Below, piece by piece: positions 52,785 to 61,553 of a DNA stretch of 64,000 nt; the stretch's first letter is position 1, and each line of letters starts with the position of its first letter. The notes beneath the pieces were generated by a model, which was not told where the DNA came from, made no database searches, and worked only from the letters and a program-made list of their open reading frames with translations. The stretch is taken from the NCBI RefSeq assembly GCF_934630535.1, contig NZ_CAKTVU010000009.1, positions 25,905 through 89,904 of the forward strand, in the 5' to 3' direction. The position numbers and the translations under genes were made by a program. The stretch comes from an uncultured Senegalimassilia sp. (GTDB lineage Bacteria; Actinomycetota; Coriobacteriia; Coriobacteriales; Eggerthellaceae).

Positions 52785-55700
52785 CTACTCGGCGTCCGCG
52801 CGACGGCGGCTCGCGGCGGCCGCGCCGATCGCGACGCCCGCGGCCACGAAGGCCACGCCGCCGATCCAGAACACTTCGCCGACTGGATCGCCGGTTTGCG
52901 CGAGCGCAGGGCCGTCGCCCACGGCATTTGCGGCGTGCTTGGCGTTGGCCAGCTTGGCATCGACGTCAAGATACGCAGCCGCTTCAGTCTCGATCGTTTG
53001 ATGGACCGAGGCCGGATGCATGCGGTCGTACCAAGCCTGGGCGTCGGCAAGCTCGGCTTCTGCCTGCGCCAAAGCTGCCGCAGCCTTGTCGTATGCCGCC
53101 TGCTTCACGGCAAGGTTCTCCCGAGCGCCGGCAAGACGCTGTTCGGCCGAGGCTTTCGCAGCCAGCGCCCTGTCGTAAACAGCGCGCTTTTCAACAAGCA
53201 TTGCCTCAAGGTCGGCGGCGTTTGCGGAAATCCACTCGCTGCCGAACGTTCCCGCCTGCCATGCGGCTTCGAAGCTTGCCGCAGAGCGCGCGGCGGCATC
53301 AGTCGCAAAACGCCCCAAGTGGTCGGCGCGCTCCTGTGCTGCCGCAAGGTCAGCAGCAGCTTGCTTTGCGCCGGTTTGCGCAGCATCCAACGCAACTTGC
53401 GCATCCGCTTCCGCGGCTTTTGCGGCGGAGAGTTCATTGGCCGCCGCGTCGGAAACAGCCTGCGCGGCGTTCACGGAGGCGAAAAGCGGCTTGATCGCAT
53501 CGACGCGAACCTGAGCTGCGCCAACGTTGGTCGAAGCCTCGTGCGCCGCAGTCTGCGCCGCAAACGTGCCTGCCTCCACCTTGTCGAACGCGGCCTGGGC
53601 GTTCGATTCCTCGGCGGCATGCTTCGCTGCCAGCGCCTGCGCCGCAACAAGGGCGTCGTTCTTCGCATCAGCGCTTGCCTGAGCGGAAGCCAGCGCCGCT
53701 TTCGCGGCAGCAACGCGTTTTTGCGCTGCCTTGAGCTCGTCCGACGACACGTCATAGAGCGCCTGGCGAGCATCGGACAACTCTGCCTGCGCAGCCTTGA
53801 GCTGCGCGTTCGCCATAGCGGCAGTCTGTTTGGCGTCCGCCAAAGCCGCCGCATCGGATGCAGCACGCTTCGCCGCCGCGTCCGCAACGACCTGCTTGCC
53901 GGCAACTTCGGCATTCGCTACATCAAGCTGAACCTGAGCATCGCCCGCCTGCGCCTGCGCATCCGACAGAGCCGTCTGCGCAGCGGCCTTCTTCTGCGCA
54001 TCGGCGGAAACGGCCGCCTGCGCGCTAGCCACCGCCTGCTTAGCCGCCGCTTCCGCGGCGGTTTTATCGGCAGAAGCCGCATTCGCCGCAATCGCCTTTG
54101 CCTGCGCGGCTTCAAGCGCGGCCTTCGCGTCGTCGACGGCTTGCTGATAGCTGGGGTCGAGCGTGCCGTACACCTTGTTGTAGTACTTCATGAACAAGGC
54201 GTAATACTCCTCGGCGGAGTAAGAGCGGTCGCCGTACTTCTCGCGCAGATAGTCGTCAGGCGTGACCACTTCCCAGTGGCAGGTCCACGGCTTGCCATCC
54301 TCGCGGTAGTATTCGCCGTTAGGGCCCACTCCTAGGATCTCGTGCCCCTCGACATACTCGTCGTCGGTGACAAGGCGCTTGAACCCCTCGATGCTATCGA
54401 AATCTTGCAGGTGGAACCAACGGGAAGCGATGGACGCGCATCCGTAGTGGGTATATCCGGTTTCCAGGATGTTGAAGTAATGGCCGCAGTTGCCGACCTT
54501 GTTGCCATCAGCGTCGTAGCCGTCCAACACACCGTCAGCCATGTCCTTGTCGTAATGGACCTTCTCTTTGTCGTACCAGCCGACGAAGGGGTCCTTGTAG
54601 CCTGCCGCAAGGTTTTCGCCATACGGATACTTGCTCGGTGCATGGTAGAAAGGCTTGTGGCTTGCCGTGTAGTTGAGGTTGATCTGCGAAGCGGCCATGA
54701 TCGCCGAGTAAACGCGCAGCTCGGAACAGCCGTTTTCATGGCGAAGATCATTGACCTTCGCCATGGTCTCCAAGGCGCACTTCATGTTGTCCAGCGACGT
54801 GGCGGACTTGGAATCGCCAAGGTTTTCCATGGTCGTGCCGCAGCCTTCGCCAAGACCGGACGTGCCCGCCGGGTCGGTGAGCCACTTCACAGCAGTGGTG
54901 GCGCCGATCTCCTCGAAAAAGCCGAGGCTGCCCCTTTTGGCAAGCTCGGTGTATTTGCCGAGTTCGGCATTCGCGTCAGCAAGGGCCTGCACGGCGGCAT
55001 CGTAAGCAGCCTGGGCCGTAGCGGCTTCAGCGTTGGCAGTTTCGGCAGCGGCCTGTGCGTCGGCGGCAGCCTTGCTTGCCGCTTGCAAGCCCGCCTTGGC
55101 ATCAGCAAGGGCTTGCACGTTCAAGTTGCCGACTCGGATAGCCTCATCAAGAGCAGCCTGCGCCGCCGTGACCTGCGCAGTCGCATCGGTAACCGATTGG
55201 GACCGGAAAGCCTGGACATCTTTCGCAGCCGAAAGCGCCTTCTCCGCCTCTGCCTGAGCCTGGGCGGAGGCGTCGGCGACGCGCTGAGCGTCAACCGCCG
55301 CGGAAGCCGCCGCATCCGCTTCGCTTTGAGCAATGGCGACCGCCTGCTCGCAAGCAGCAACCTTTGCCTTCGCTGCCTCGACCTGCTCCGATTCCCCGCC
55401 GGCTTCAACGCGAGTCAAATCCGCGTTCGCAGCAGCAAGCTCCGCTTGGGCGGATGCAAGCTGGGACTGAGCTACCTCGACCTGCTGTTGAGCAGCCGCA
55501 ACGGCACCGGCATCGGACTGTGCAGCCTGACAAGCGGATTCCAAGGCCGCCTCGGCATCCTGCTGGGCCTGCTTTGCGCGCGCAAGCTCGGCTTCCGCCT
55601 TGGTCTTGGCGTCCTGGGCAGCAGCAAGCGCAGCTTCGGAAGCTTCGAGCTCCTCACCGCCACCGGCAGCTTCGTAAGCCTGCTGAGCCTTCGTAAGCAC

Positions 55701-56189
55701 ATCGGCAGCCTGATCGGCGGCCAACTGTTTCGCAGCAGCGCTCTCCTGCGCAGCAGCAAGAGCGGTGGCGGCATCTTTCTCGGCTGCAGCTGCTGCCGAG
55801 CTCTTGCTTTGCGCCGCTTCGGCCGCGTCAAGCGCCGCCTGGGCAGTGGCGAGCGTGTTTTCCAGAGCCGCCATCTTGGCCGCATCCGCCTCGGATTGCG
55901 CGCTATCGATGGCCGTTTGGATCTCGTTCACGGAAACCTGAGCAGCCTCGAGTTCGCCGCGAGCATCAGCGACTCCTTGAGCAGCCCGCTCCTGCGCAGC
56001 CTGCTTGGCCGCCAGGTTCTCCTCGGAGGCCTGCTTGTCGTCAGCCTTCTGTTGCTGCTCAGACGCCTGACCGGCCTGCGTGAGCGAAGCGTCGGTTCCG
56101 TCAGCCCCAGGAACCTCATCCGCAAATGCAGCCGCAGCACTCATAGCCGGCGAAGCTGCGCTGGCGGCAATCAGCGCGGCCATCCCCAC
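52785..56189 (-). CDS. CAP-domain, coiled-coil cell-wall protein with damaged 5' end
   Basis: 1134 aa from a GTG. Long Ala/Gln/Glu coiled coils (about residues 40-420 and 680-1060) flank a CAP/SCP-PR1 domain (ASHKPFYHAPSKYPYGENLA, then GWYDKEKVHYD, then GHYFNILETGYTHYGCAS). The C-terminus is a sorting signal: LAQTGD, a hydrophobic stretch and RRRADAE. The signal peptide is present only from its hydrophobic core on (GMAALIAASAASPAMSAAAA); the usual basic n-region is missing because the sequence jumps at about 56190-56206 into a fragment of a sugar transferase gene. Export is therefore doubtful in this configuration. Confidence 0.8.
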   Translation of the reverse strand: MGMAALIAASAASPAMSAAAAFADEVPGADGTDASLTQAGQASEQQQKADDKQASEENLAAKQAAQERAAQGVADARGELEAAQVSVNEIQTAIDSAQSEADAAKMAALENTLATAQAALDAAEAAQSKSSAAAAAEKDAATALAAAQESAAAKQLAADQAADVLTKAQQAYEAAGGGEELEASEAALAAAQDAKTKAEAELARAKQAQQDAEAALESACQAAQSDAGAVAAAQQQVEVAQSQLASAQAELAAANADLTRVEAGGESEQVEAAKAKVAACEQAVAIAQSEADAAASAAVDAQRVADASAQAQAEAEKALSAAKDVQAFRSQSVTDATAQVTAAQAALDEAIRVGNLNVQALADAKAGLQAASKAAADAQAAAETANAEAATAQAAYDAAVQALADANAELGKYTELAKRGSLGFFEEIGATTAVKWLTDPAGTSGLGEGCGTTMENLGDSKSATSLDNMKCALETMAKVNDLRHENGCSELRVYSAIMAASQINLNYTASHKPFYHAPSKYPYGENLAAGYKDPFVGWYDKEKVHYDKDMADGVLDGYDADGNKVGNCGHYFNILETGYTHYGCASIASRWFHLQDFDSIEGFKRLVTDDEYVEGHEILGVGPNGEYYREDGKPWTCHWEVVTPDDYLREKYGDRSYSAEEYYALFMKYYNKVYGTLDPSYQQAVDDAKAALEAAQAKAIAANAASADKTAAEAAAKQAVASAQAAVSADAQKKAAAQTALSDAQAQAGDAQVQLDVANAEVAGKQVVADAAAKRAASDAAALADAKQTAAMANAQLKAAQAELSDARQALYDVSSDELKAAQKRVAAAKAALASAQASADAKNDALVAAQALAAKHAAEESNAQAAFDKVEAGTFAAQTAAHEASTNVGAAQVRVDAIKPLFASVNAAQAVSDAAANELSAAKAAEADAQVALDAAQTGAKQAAADLAAAQERADHLGRFATDAAARSAASFEAAWQAGTFGSEWISANAADLEAMLVEKRAVYDRALAAKASAEQRLAGARENLAVKQAAYDKAAAALAQAEAELADAQAWYDRMHPASVHQTIETEAAAYLDVDAKLANAKHAANAVGDGPALAQTGDPVGEVFWIGGVAFVAAGVAIGAAAASRRRADAE

Positions 56190-56205
56190 TCGAGATCCAG
56201 CACCA

Positions 56206-56379
56206 CAGGTCCAGGTCGACCCACTCGTCGAAGGTTATGGAGTCGCGGTTGCGACGGGTTTGCCAGTAGCAGGTCATGCCGGGCTTCACCAGCAGCCTTT
56301 GGCGCTGGTAGTCGTTGTAGGTTGCCACCTCGTTCGGCAGCGCGGGGCGCGGACCCACAACGCTCATCCCTTTTGTCAA
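56206..56379 (-). pseudogene. Internal fragment of an exopolysaccharide/undecaprenyl-phosphate sugar transferase gene
   Basis: Minus-strand translation gives GMSVVGPRPALPNEV, YNDYQRQRLLVKPGMTCYWQ and NRDSITFDEWVDLDL, unmistakable for the bacterial sugar transferase family (WbaP/EpsL-like). Both ends are cut: after VDLDL the sequence becomes the surface-protein gene, and before VLTKGMSVVG there is a stop codon in the 27-bp repeat region. Confidence 0.85.
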
Positions 56380-56391
56380 GACGAAAAAACA
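56365..56391 (+). repeat. 27-bp direct repeat bounding the defence island, left copy
   Basis: Starts CATCCCTTTTGTCAAGACGA and ends AAAAACA. It is identical to 63791-63817 in the same orientation, 7.4 kb away. Confidence 0.85.
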
Positions 56392-56505
56392 CTAAAGGCG
56401 CCGATATGCTGGATTATTGGTTTGATCTGCAGTTTTCTGTATTGCCAATGGCACTGCGGACAGCGTATTGCGCCGGCGAATCGCGGCTACCGCTTTGCGC
56501 ATAAT

Positions 56506-56537
56506 AAAAAAGCCCGACGGCAATTCGAAGGGTCGGG
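56506..56537 (-). terminator. Minus-strand terminator without an obvious gene
   Basis: CCCGAC/GTCGGG stem followed on the minus strand by GGGCTTTTTTATTATG. No minus-strand gene directly upstream is recognised. Confidence 0.55.
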
Positions 56538-56571
56538 TCGAGCCCGAGGACGGCTTCTCTCCCCTAAGCGG

Positions 56572-56608
56572 AATCGTCCCATTGGGGCGAATTCCCAATG
56601 GGACGATT
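56572..56608. repeat. Duplicated palindrome, left copy
   Basis: AATCGTCCCATTGGG and its exact complement around a 7-nt loop. A near-identical palindrome is at 63957-63993, each about 170-200 bp after a copy of the 27-bp repeat. Confidence 0.8.
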
Positions 56609-57331
56609 CTCCGCAGGCGACGCGCGGCTACATGAACCTCGACAACCGAAGCCGGCAAATGCAACCTTCCGCCAGGGTCAGCCACCGCGAAGCCGCGACT
56701 TCTCGTTAGGTCTCGAGCATCCCCAACGCACCATCCGGCCAGCCTGCCAGGAAGAGCCCCCTTTTGGGCGTTATCGGACAGCCTCCCGTGCCCCCAGCGC
56801 AGAGGTGGCTGGACCCGCCGAGGCGGCCAAGGGGAGCGATCCCCGCCTCCTCCCCTTGGGACCCCACCGGCCGCATGCCCGCTCAAGCGCCGCGGGGCTG
56901 TTGCCCGGGACGCGCAGCTGCGCGCCGCACGCGCGACATCCCCACAGAATTCCGGGCGATATCGGCTCTCCGCCGGCAATTCGGCGGGGATGCCGGCCCT
57001 CGCGGGCCTTCGCGAATCCGGCGCTCCGCGCCGCTTCCCGGGCATATCGGCAGACAAGCCGAGCAAGGAGGCCTTGCATCGGCGGCCGATCGGGGAACCC
57101 AGGCAAAGGCCCCGCAGCGTCGCAAGGCTCCGCAGAAGCTTTTGCCAGAACGGAGGACTCGCGTCGGCAAATCGTGGCGAGCATGCCGCACGCTAGCGGC
57201 CCTACCGATTGCCGCCCGCGGCCGCGCTTGTCCAAAAGGCCCCGAATACGGCCTTGGGACGGGCAGCTGCGCCGACGCAAGTGCACCGAGCGCAATGCGG
57301 CACCGGAGGCGCCGCAGGAAAGGAGGCGGGG
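56609..57331. other. Gene-free GC-rich stretch
   Basis: About 720 bp with long chance open frames on both strands but no ribosome sites or recognisable protein. Composition is very GC-rich. A strong AGGAAAGGAGG ribosome site appears only at its end, before 57332. Confidence 0.45.
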
Positions 57332-57601
57332 ATGTACGCGGACCCCAAGGAAACGACGTCGCTCAGGCTGGATGCGACCATGAAGCGCAGGAGCAGGGAG
57401 CTGCTCGCGCTGCACGGGATGACCCTGACGGAGGCGTTCGAGGAGTACATGGACGAGCTCGTCTACCGGGGCGGGCCGCCCATGAGGGCGAGCCGCGAGG
57501 CGAAGGCCAACACCATGAGGATCCGGTTCGAGGCCTTCATGGAGAGCGGCCTCGGGGCCGGCGAGGAAGGCGAGCGCCCTGGGGAAGGGGGCGCAAGATG
57601 A
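57332..57601 (+). CDS. RelB/DinJ-like ribbon-helix-helix protein
   Basis: 89 aa from ATG 57332 with AAAGGAGG upstream. ETTSLRLDATMKRRSRELLA and HGMTLTEAFEEYMDELVYRG follow the RelB/DinJ antitoxin pattern; the C-terminus is Glu/Gly-rich. The stop overlaps the next start (ATGA). No RelE/YafQ-type toxin is adjacent, so the pair may be DNA-binding regulators of the island or orphan antitoxins. Confidence 0.7.
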   Translation: MYADPKETTSLRLDATMKRRSRELLALHGMTLTEAFEEYMDELVYRGGPPMRASREAKANTMRIRFEAFMESGLGAGEEGERPGEGGAR

Positions 57602-57957
57602 GCTGCAGCGCGAAGATGAGGAAGCTGTCGGTGAGGATCGACGCCGACCTGAAGGCGGCCTTCGAGGGCACGCTGCGGGGCATCGGCGTCGACCCCACCT
57701 GCGCGATGAGGAGCTTCGCCTTCCAGATCGTGCTCGAGGGGAGCATCCCCTTCGACCCCGTCGACGCCGGCTTCGAGGCGGGCGGCGGGACCGCGGTGAC
57801 GTCGGTCAAGATCCCGGAGGACGTCGCCGGCGAGATGGAGTCCGTGCTCAAGGGCCTGGGCACGAACTTCTCGCAAGCCGTGAGGCTGCTTGCGCTGCAG
57901 ACGACCGCGCTGGGAGGGATACCGTTCGCCGCCGGCATCCCCCGGAAGGCGAGTTGA
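57598..57957 (+). CDS. Protein with two tandem RelB/DinJ-like domains
   Basis: 119 aa. The first domain is KLSVRIDADLKAAFEGTLRG with LEGSIPFDP; the second is TSVKIPEDVAGEMESVLKGL with LGGIPFA. Each resembles DinJ up to the (I/L)PF ending. Fusion of two antitoxin-like domains in one chain is uncommon and would act as an internal dimer. Translationally coupled to the preceding RelB-like gene. No toxin gene follows. Confidence 0.7.
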   Translation: MSCSAKMRKLSVRIDADLKAAFEGTLRGIGVDPTCAMRSFAFQIVLEGSIPFDPVDAGFEAGGGTAVTSVKIPEDVAGEMESVLKGLGTNFSQAVRLLALQTTALGGIPFAAGIPRKAS

Positions 57958-58006
57958 GGGGCGGGCGGCTTCGCGGAAAGCTCTGGGCGCTTCTCCTCGG
58001 CAAGGC

Positions 58007-58042
58007 GCCCTGCCCGCTTGAGCATGCTGAGGCGGGCAGGGC
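58007..58042 (+). terminator. Hairpin after the RelB/DinJ-like pair
   Basis: 11-bp stem GCCCTGCCCGC with complement and a 14-nt loop containing GAGCATGC; no T-run. Sequence just after it (58050-58095) is similar to 63720-63770, including GATGTCTGCTGTA. Confidence 0.5.
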
Positions 58043-58129
58043 TCCGATGCGAATGCTGCGCGAGCATGGGCGAAGAGATGTCTGCTGTATGTGCAAACGA
58101 CTCAGCTGACCGTTTTGCGCACGAGGTTA

Positions 58130-58888
58130 TCAAGCAAGTTCGTCTTCGACTCCGAGACGCTTGCACAGCCCGAGGTAGCTTTCCTCGGAAGACGCGCCGG
58201 TGTGCATGATCTCCATGATACGCGCGCCCACGTTGCTGGTGAGCCGGCCGATGGATTGAGACGGATCCTGGTTGAGCGCCCGCTCGCTCATAACCGCAAC
58301 CCCAAAACGTCGCGCAAGTCCTCCGACTTTCTCGTTATGCTTCACGTTGAAGCCGAGGACATCGCTCGCGAGCTTTTCGACGTAGCGACGTTTGCCGCCG
58401 ACATAGCCGTTGCCGAGAATCTCCTCCTCATTAGGCAAGACGTACTCCTCCAACGCGTCGTCGAGGTGCAGCAGGAGATACAGCTCGAAGCTCGGGTTCG
58501 TCACCGCAACCTCGGCAACCCCGGAGAACATGCCGAGGTCGGACGCATAGCGCTCGGAGTCGCCCTTGTACACGTCGGCATCGAAGAACACGACAATGCG
58601 ATCCGTCTCGGGGTCGAACCCAAACGCCTCCGCATCGCTCCGGATGAGCCGCGCCTGCTCCAGGAGCTTCTTCGGCGCGGACTGGTTTCTCTCGTTGCCG
58701 GTCCTCTCCACGGGCCTGAGCTCGATGAGCTCAGGGGCGTTCATCTTTGCGAGCCGCACGGCAAGCGACTCCAGATACCAATACTCGGTGTTCGGCCCCT
58801 CGCCGATGAAGAAGCACTTCGATTTCGGTTTCCTACCTCCTCTAGCGGAGCGCACCGACCAGGTTTCAAGGGAGTTCAGAGGGGGCAT
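58130..58888 (-). CDS. RloB-like TOPRIM-type protein
   Basis: 252 aa. FFIGEGPNTEYWYLESL, IVVFFDADVYKGD and NPSFELYLLLHLDD are the three blocks of the RloB family, a TOPRIM-like nuclease fold (Glu, then Asp-x-Asp, then FExxLLLH). Starts 1 bp after the ATPase stop, so the two are a functional pair. ATPase plus RloB/DUF4435-type partners act in phage defence (PARIS-like and related); this exact pair is RloAB-like. Confidence 0.82.
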   Translation of the reverse strand: MPPLNSLETWSVRSARGGRKPKSKCFFIGEGPNTEYWYLESLAVRLAKMNAPELIELRPVERTGNERNQSAPKKLLEQARLIRSDAEAFGFDPETDRIVVFFDADVYKGDSERYASDLGMFSGVAEVAVTNPSFELYLLLHLDDALEEYVLPNEEEILGNGYVGGKRRYVEKLASDVLGFNVKHNEKVGGLARRFGVAVMSERALNQDPSQSIGRLTSNVGARIMEIMHTGASSEESYLGLCKRLGVEDELA

Positions 58889-58889
58889 G

Positions 58890-60290
58890 CTAGGCCTCCC
58901 GAACGTTCAGCGCGGCGCGGGCGCGAGACAGGTCGATAACGGGCACGCCGCCGTACCTGCCCTCCAGGTACTTCTTGTTCAGGCGAGCATCCGAACGCGC
59001 CCCGTCGGCGGCGAAGTCGTCGAGGGGGTACAACCTCGACAAACCCTCCTCGTCGCGCTCCACGAACCAGATTTCGTCGCGGCGGAAGTACTCGTAGGAC
59101 ATTATGTCGTTCTCATGGGTCGTGAACACCAGCTGGCAGTCGTCGTTCGCATGCACCTGGTTGAACAATTCAACCAGGTGCTGCGTCAGCATGGGATGAA
59201 AGCTCCTGTTGAGCTCGTCGATCACGAACACCTTGTCCTCGCTTTGGGTGAACAGGATATCCATGAAGTCGAACAAACGCCTCGTGCCGTCCGACTCGTC
59301 CTGGAAGTCGAACGTCAGCAAAGACCCTCCGTGCCTCGTCCTCAAAACCGTGGCTTTAGGCTCACCGGCCCCCTCGCGCTCGATTCCCACGAAGAAGTCC
59401 TCGTTGCGAATGGTCAAGCCGAATTTGTCGCTGTCGCGTTTAGGGGCGTTGGCCCTCAGCAGCTCGGTAATGGTGAACCTGACCTCAGGCGGGACGATCT
59501 TGTCGAGCTCGTCCATTCCGACCTCCTCTTTGCACAGTCCGCTGATGCCTGTGTCGAAGGACGAGAGGACCTCGGCCACCTGCTCGAGCGTGCTCGATTC
59601 CGTGTAGTACTCGGTGGAAGAGGCGCGCTGGTTGACGCCGATCGTCTCGATCCCCGCATCGAACCATGCGAAAGCCCTCTTGAACGCATCGAGAGCCGAG
59701 TCGCCCGAGAACGAGCGGCCCTTTCCTATGTAGGAGAGAAACAGGCCAGACCCCATCGTCTCCGACTGATCATGGCAGAAGTCGTCAGCGTAAACGTCGA
59801 GCCTGGCGACATCCGCATTATCGGCGGCCTCTCGAACCCCGCTGCAGTCTATCGACGACACGCCGTCTCTGAGGAAGAGGGGCTTCGCGTCGCCGCCCAG
59901 GGAGTAGAGCCACTCCGAGGTGACATGCATCTTTGACAGAATGCAGCTGAAACCGTAGTCGAAGACGCGCCCTTCGGTCTCGAACTGGATGTCGAAAGTG
60001 GACTCGTCCTCGGCGTGCCCACCCCCGCAGCGGCAGTACTCCCTTATCCCTTCTTGGGGCAGCCCCCCGCCCATGACGGCGGCCTTCATGAACGCGAAAG
60101 CCTTGTATAGGGTGCTCTTGCCTGCGGCGTTGCCACCATAAATCACGGCGTTGCGCAGAATTTTCGCCTCCTTGGAGGAGGCGCAGACGTGCCCTTTCAG
60201 CTTGCGCACCTTCGCAGAGGAGACCATCTCGAGGGTGACGGGCTCCAGCCCAACGGATTTGAAGTTCTTAAAAGAGAACCGGATGAGCAT
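58890..60290 (-). CDS. RloA-like AAA ATPase (OLD/ABC-type)
   Basis: 466 aa. MLIRFSFKNFKSV at the start, Walker A YGGNAAGKST (51-60), a long helical middle, the ABC-like region (GSLLTFDFQDESDGTRRLFD), Walker B KVFVIDELNRSFHP and TTHENDIM. Typical of AAA_15/OLD-family sensors that pair with a TOPRIM or RloB effector. ATG at 60290 is chosen because GGAGG lies 5 nt upstream. Transcribed from the minus-strand half of the divergent promoter at 60356-60384. Confidence 0.85.
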   Translation of the reverse strand: MLIRFSFKNFKSVGLEPVTLEMVSSAKVRKLKGHVCASSKEAKILRNAVIYGGNAAGKSTLYKAFAFMKAAVMGGGLPQEGIREYCRCGGGHAEDESTFDIQFETEGRVFDYGFSCILSKMHVTSEWLYSLGGDAKPLFLRDGVSSIDCSGVREAADNADVARLDVYADDFCHDQSETMGSGLFLSYIGKGRSFSGDSALDAFKRAFAWFDAGIETIGVNQRASSTEYYTESSTLEQVAEVLSSFDTGISGLCKEEVGMDELDKIVPPEVRFTITELLRANAPKRDSDKFGLTIRNEDFFVGIEREGAGEPKATVLRTRHGGSLLTFDFQDESDGTRRLFDFMDILFTQSEDKVFVIDELNRSFHPMLTQHLVELFNQVHANDDCQLVFTTHENDIMSYEYFRRDEIWFVERDEEGLSRLYPLDDFAADGARSDARLNKKYLEGRYGGVPVIDLSRARAALNVREA

Positions 60291-60355
60291 CGTTTCCTCC
60301 ATTTTGGAACCCAACGCGAAAACGCCGGGGCATTCCTGTCGATATATCTAAAGTG

Positions 60356-60384
60356 ATTCTAATATTTGACGCTTTTTTCGTCAA
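60356..60384 (-). promoter_or_regulatory. Promoter of the RloAB operon
   Basis: On the minus strand: -35 TTGACG (60384-60379), 17-bp spacer, -10 TAGAAT (60361-60356). Near-consensus, and about 66 bp upstream of the ATPase start. It overlaps the CBASS promoter. Confidence 0.75.
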
Positions 60385-60394
60385 ATGATATTAT
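60366..60394 (+). promoter_or_regulatory. Promoter and palindromic operator of the CBASS operon
   Basis: -35 TTGACG (60366-60371), 17-bp spacer, -10 TATTAT (60389-60394), 49 bp before the TTG start. The arms ATTTGACG (60364-60371) and CGTCAAAT (60379-60386) are a perfect palindrome made of the two opposing -35 boxes, so one bound protein or polymerase affects both directions. Confidence 0.78.
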
Positions 60395-60443
60395 CTTGGC
60401 AAACGACGAAATTATCGACAAATGGATGATTCAAGAGGTTTGA

Positions 60444-61553
60444 TTGGGCAATCGCAAAAGCATCTCATTCGCGACAAGGGACGCGCTGTGGGGCAAGGCG
60501 GCCGGATGCTGCCAGATATGCTCCGCGCCGCTGTTCGAGGGAGGCGCATATAGAACATCGGGCAACTACTCGAACATAGCCCATATCCACGCCTACAGCG
60601 AGGACGGCCCCCGGTTCAACGAGAAGCTGTCGGAGGACGACAGGAACTCCATTGAGAACCTTATGCTCCTGTGCCCGCAGTGCCACAAGACCGTCGACGA
60701 CGACGAAGCTACATACACCGCGGACGTGCTGCGAAGCATAAAGTCCAAGCGCGAAGAGTATGTCAGCAAGGTGATGCAAGCTTCGAAGCCCCAGAAAGCA
60801 TACGCCATCACCGTCACCTGCCCCATCCATGGGAATGCGACCGAGATATCGCGCAGCGAATGGTCCCAAGCCATGGCCTCCTCCGGCATGGTGCACGCAG
60901 GGGACACGGAAATCAGGGTCATGGACTCGAATGCGGCGTCGGGATCGATCGCCGACGATTGCTCTCTGCTTGCCAGGAAAATCAACGGTCTCAGGCTAAC
61001 CATGGACCCGACCGTGCCGCTTGCCATCTTCGCAATCGCGCCCCAGCCGATCTTGATAGCCTTGGGCAGCCTCATCGGAGACAAGCAGCAGGTAACCGTG
61101 TTTCAGAAGCAGCGGGATACGGACTCTTGGTGCTGGCACGACGCGGAGTGCCGGAGCTCTTTCCAGCACGACGCCGTCCCCTCCTCCGATTCGGCCGAAG
61201 TCGCGCTGGTGCTCTCCGTCAGCGGCACCGTCAGCAAGGAAACCCTGCCTGCTGAAGTGGCAAGCTCCGGAATGCCCGTCTTGGAGTTAAGGGCAGCAAA
61301 CCCTTCCGTGTATATCGCCCGCACGCAGGAGGACGTCAGGGCCTTCGAGCGCGAGGCGATCAGCCTCCTTGACGAAGTCCACTCCGCAATGCCGCATGTA
61401 GCGAAGGTCCACATCTTCCCTGCTCTTCCCGTCAGCATGGCCGTCACGCTAGGCGGCCTCTTCAACCGCAACCTTCTCACCAAGGCCGTCGTCTACGAGA
61501 AGACCGACGGCAGATTCAGCCAGTCGATAGAGATCGGAGGCAGCGATGACTAG
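60444..61553 (+). CDS. cap5: Cap5-type CBASS effector: HNH endonuclease fused to SAVED domain
   Basis: 369 aa from TTG 60444 (AGAGG 5 nt upstream; an in-frame TGA directly precedes it, so no earlier start is possible). The N-terminal HNH has Cys23/Cys26, IAHIHAYS (His47, His49), ENLMLLCPQCHKTVDDD (Asn72, Cys77, Cys80, His81). The C-terminal SAVED domain has PLAIFAIAPQPILIALG, VALVLSVSGTV and HIFPALPVSMAVTLGGLF. Cap5 is switched on by a cyclic dinucleotide bound to SAVED and then degrades DNA. Overlaps the CD-NTase start by 8 bp. Confidence 0.92.
   Translation: MGNRKSISFATRDALWGKAAGCCQICSAPLFEGGAYRTSGNYSNIAHIHAYSEDGPRFNEKLSEDDRNSIENLMLLCPQCHKTVDDDEATYTADVLRSIKSKREEYVSKVMQASKPQKAYAITVTCPIHGNATEISRSEWSQAMASSGMVHAGDTEIRVMDSNAASGSIADDCSLLARKINGLRLTMDPTVPLAIFAIAPQPILIALGSLIGDKQQVTVFQKQRDTDSWCWHDAECRSSFQHDAVPSSDSAEVALVLSVSGTVSKETLPAEVASSGMPVLELRAANPSVYIARTQEDVRAFEREAISLLDEVHSAMPHVAKVHIFPALPVSMAVTLGGLFNRNLLTKAVVYEKTDGRFSQSIEIGGSDD

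Noticed and set aside
52785..56189. Structural maintenance or phage tail-fibre protein because of long coiled coils
   Set aside because: CAP domain and TGD sorting tail show a cell-wall protein.
56609..57331. Several 200-260-codon frames on both strands
   Set aside because: High-GC chance frames overlapping each other, without ribosome sites or familiar sequence.
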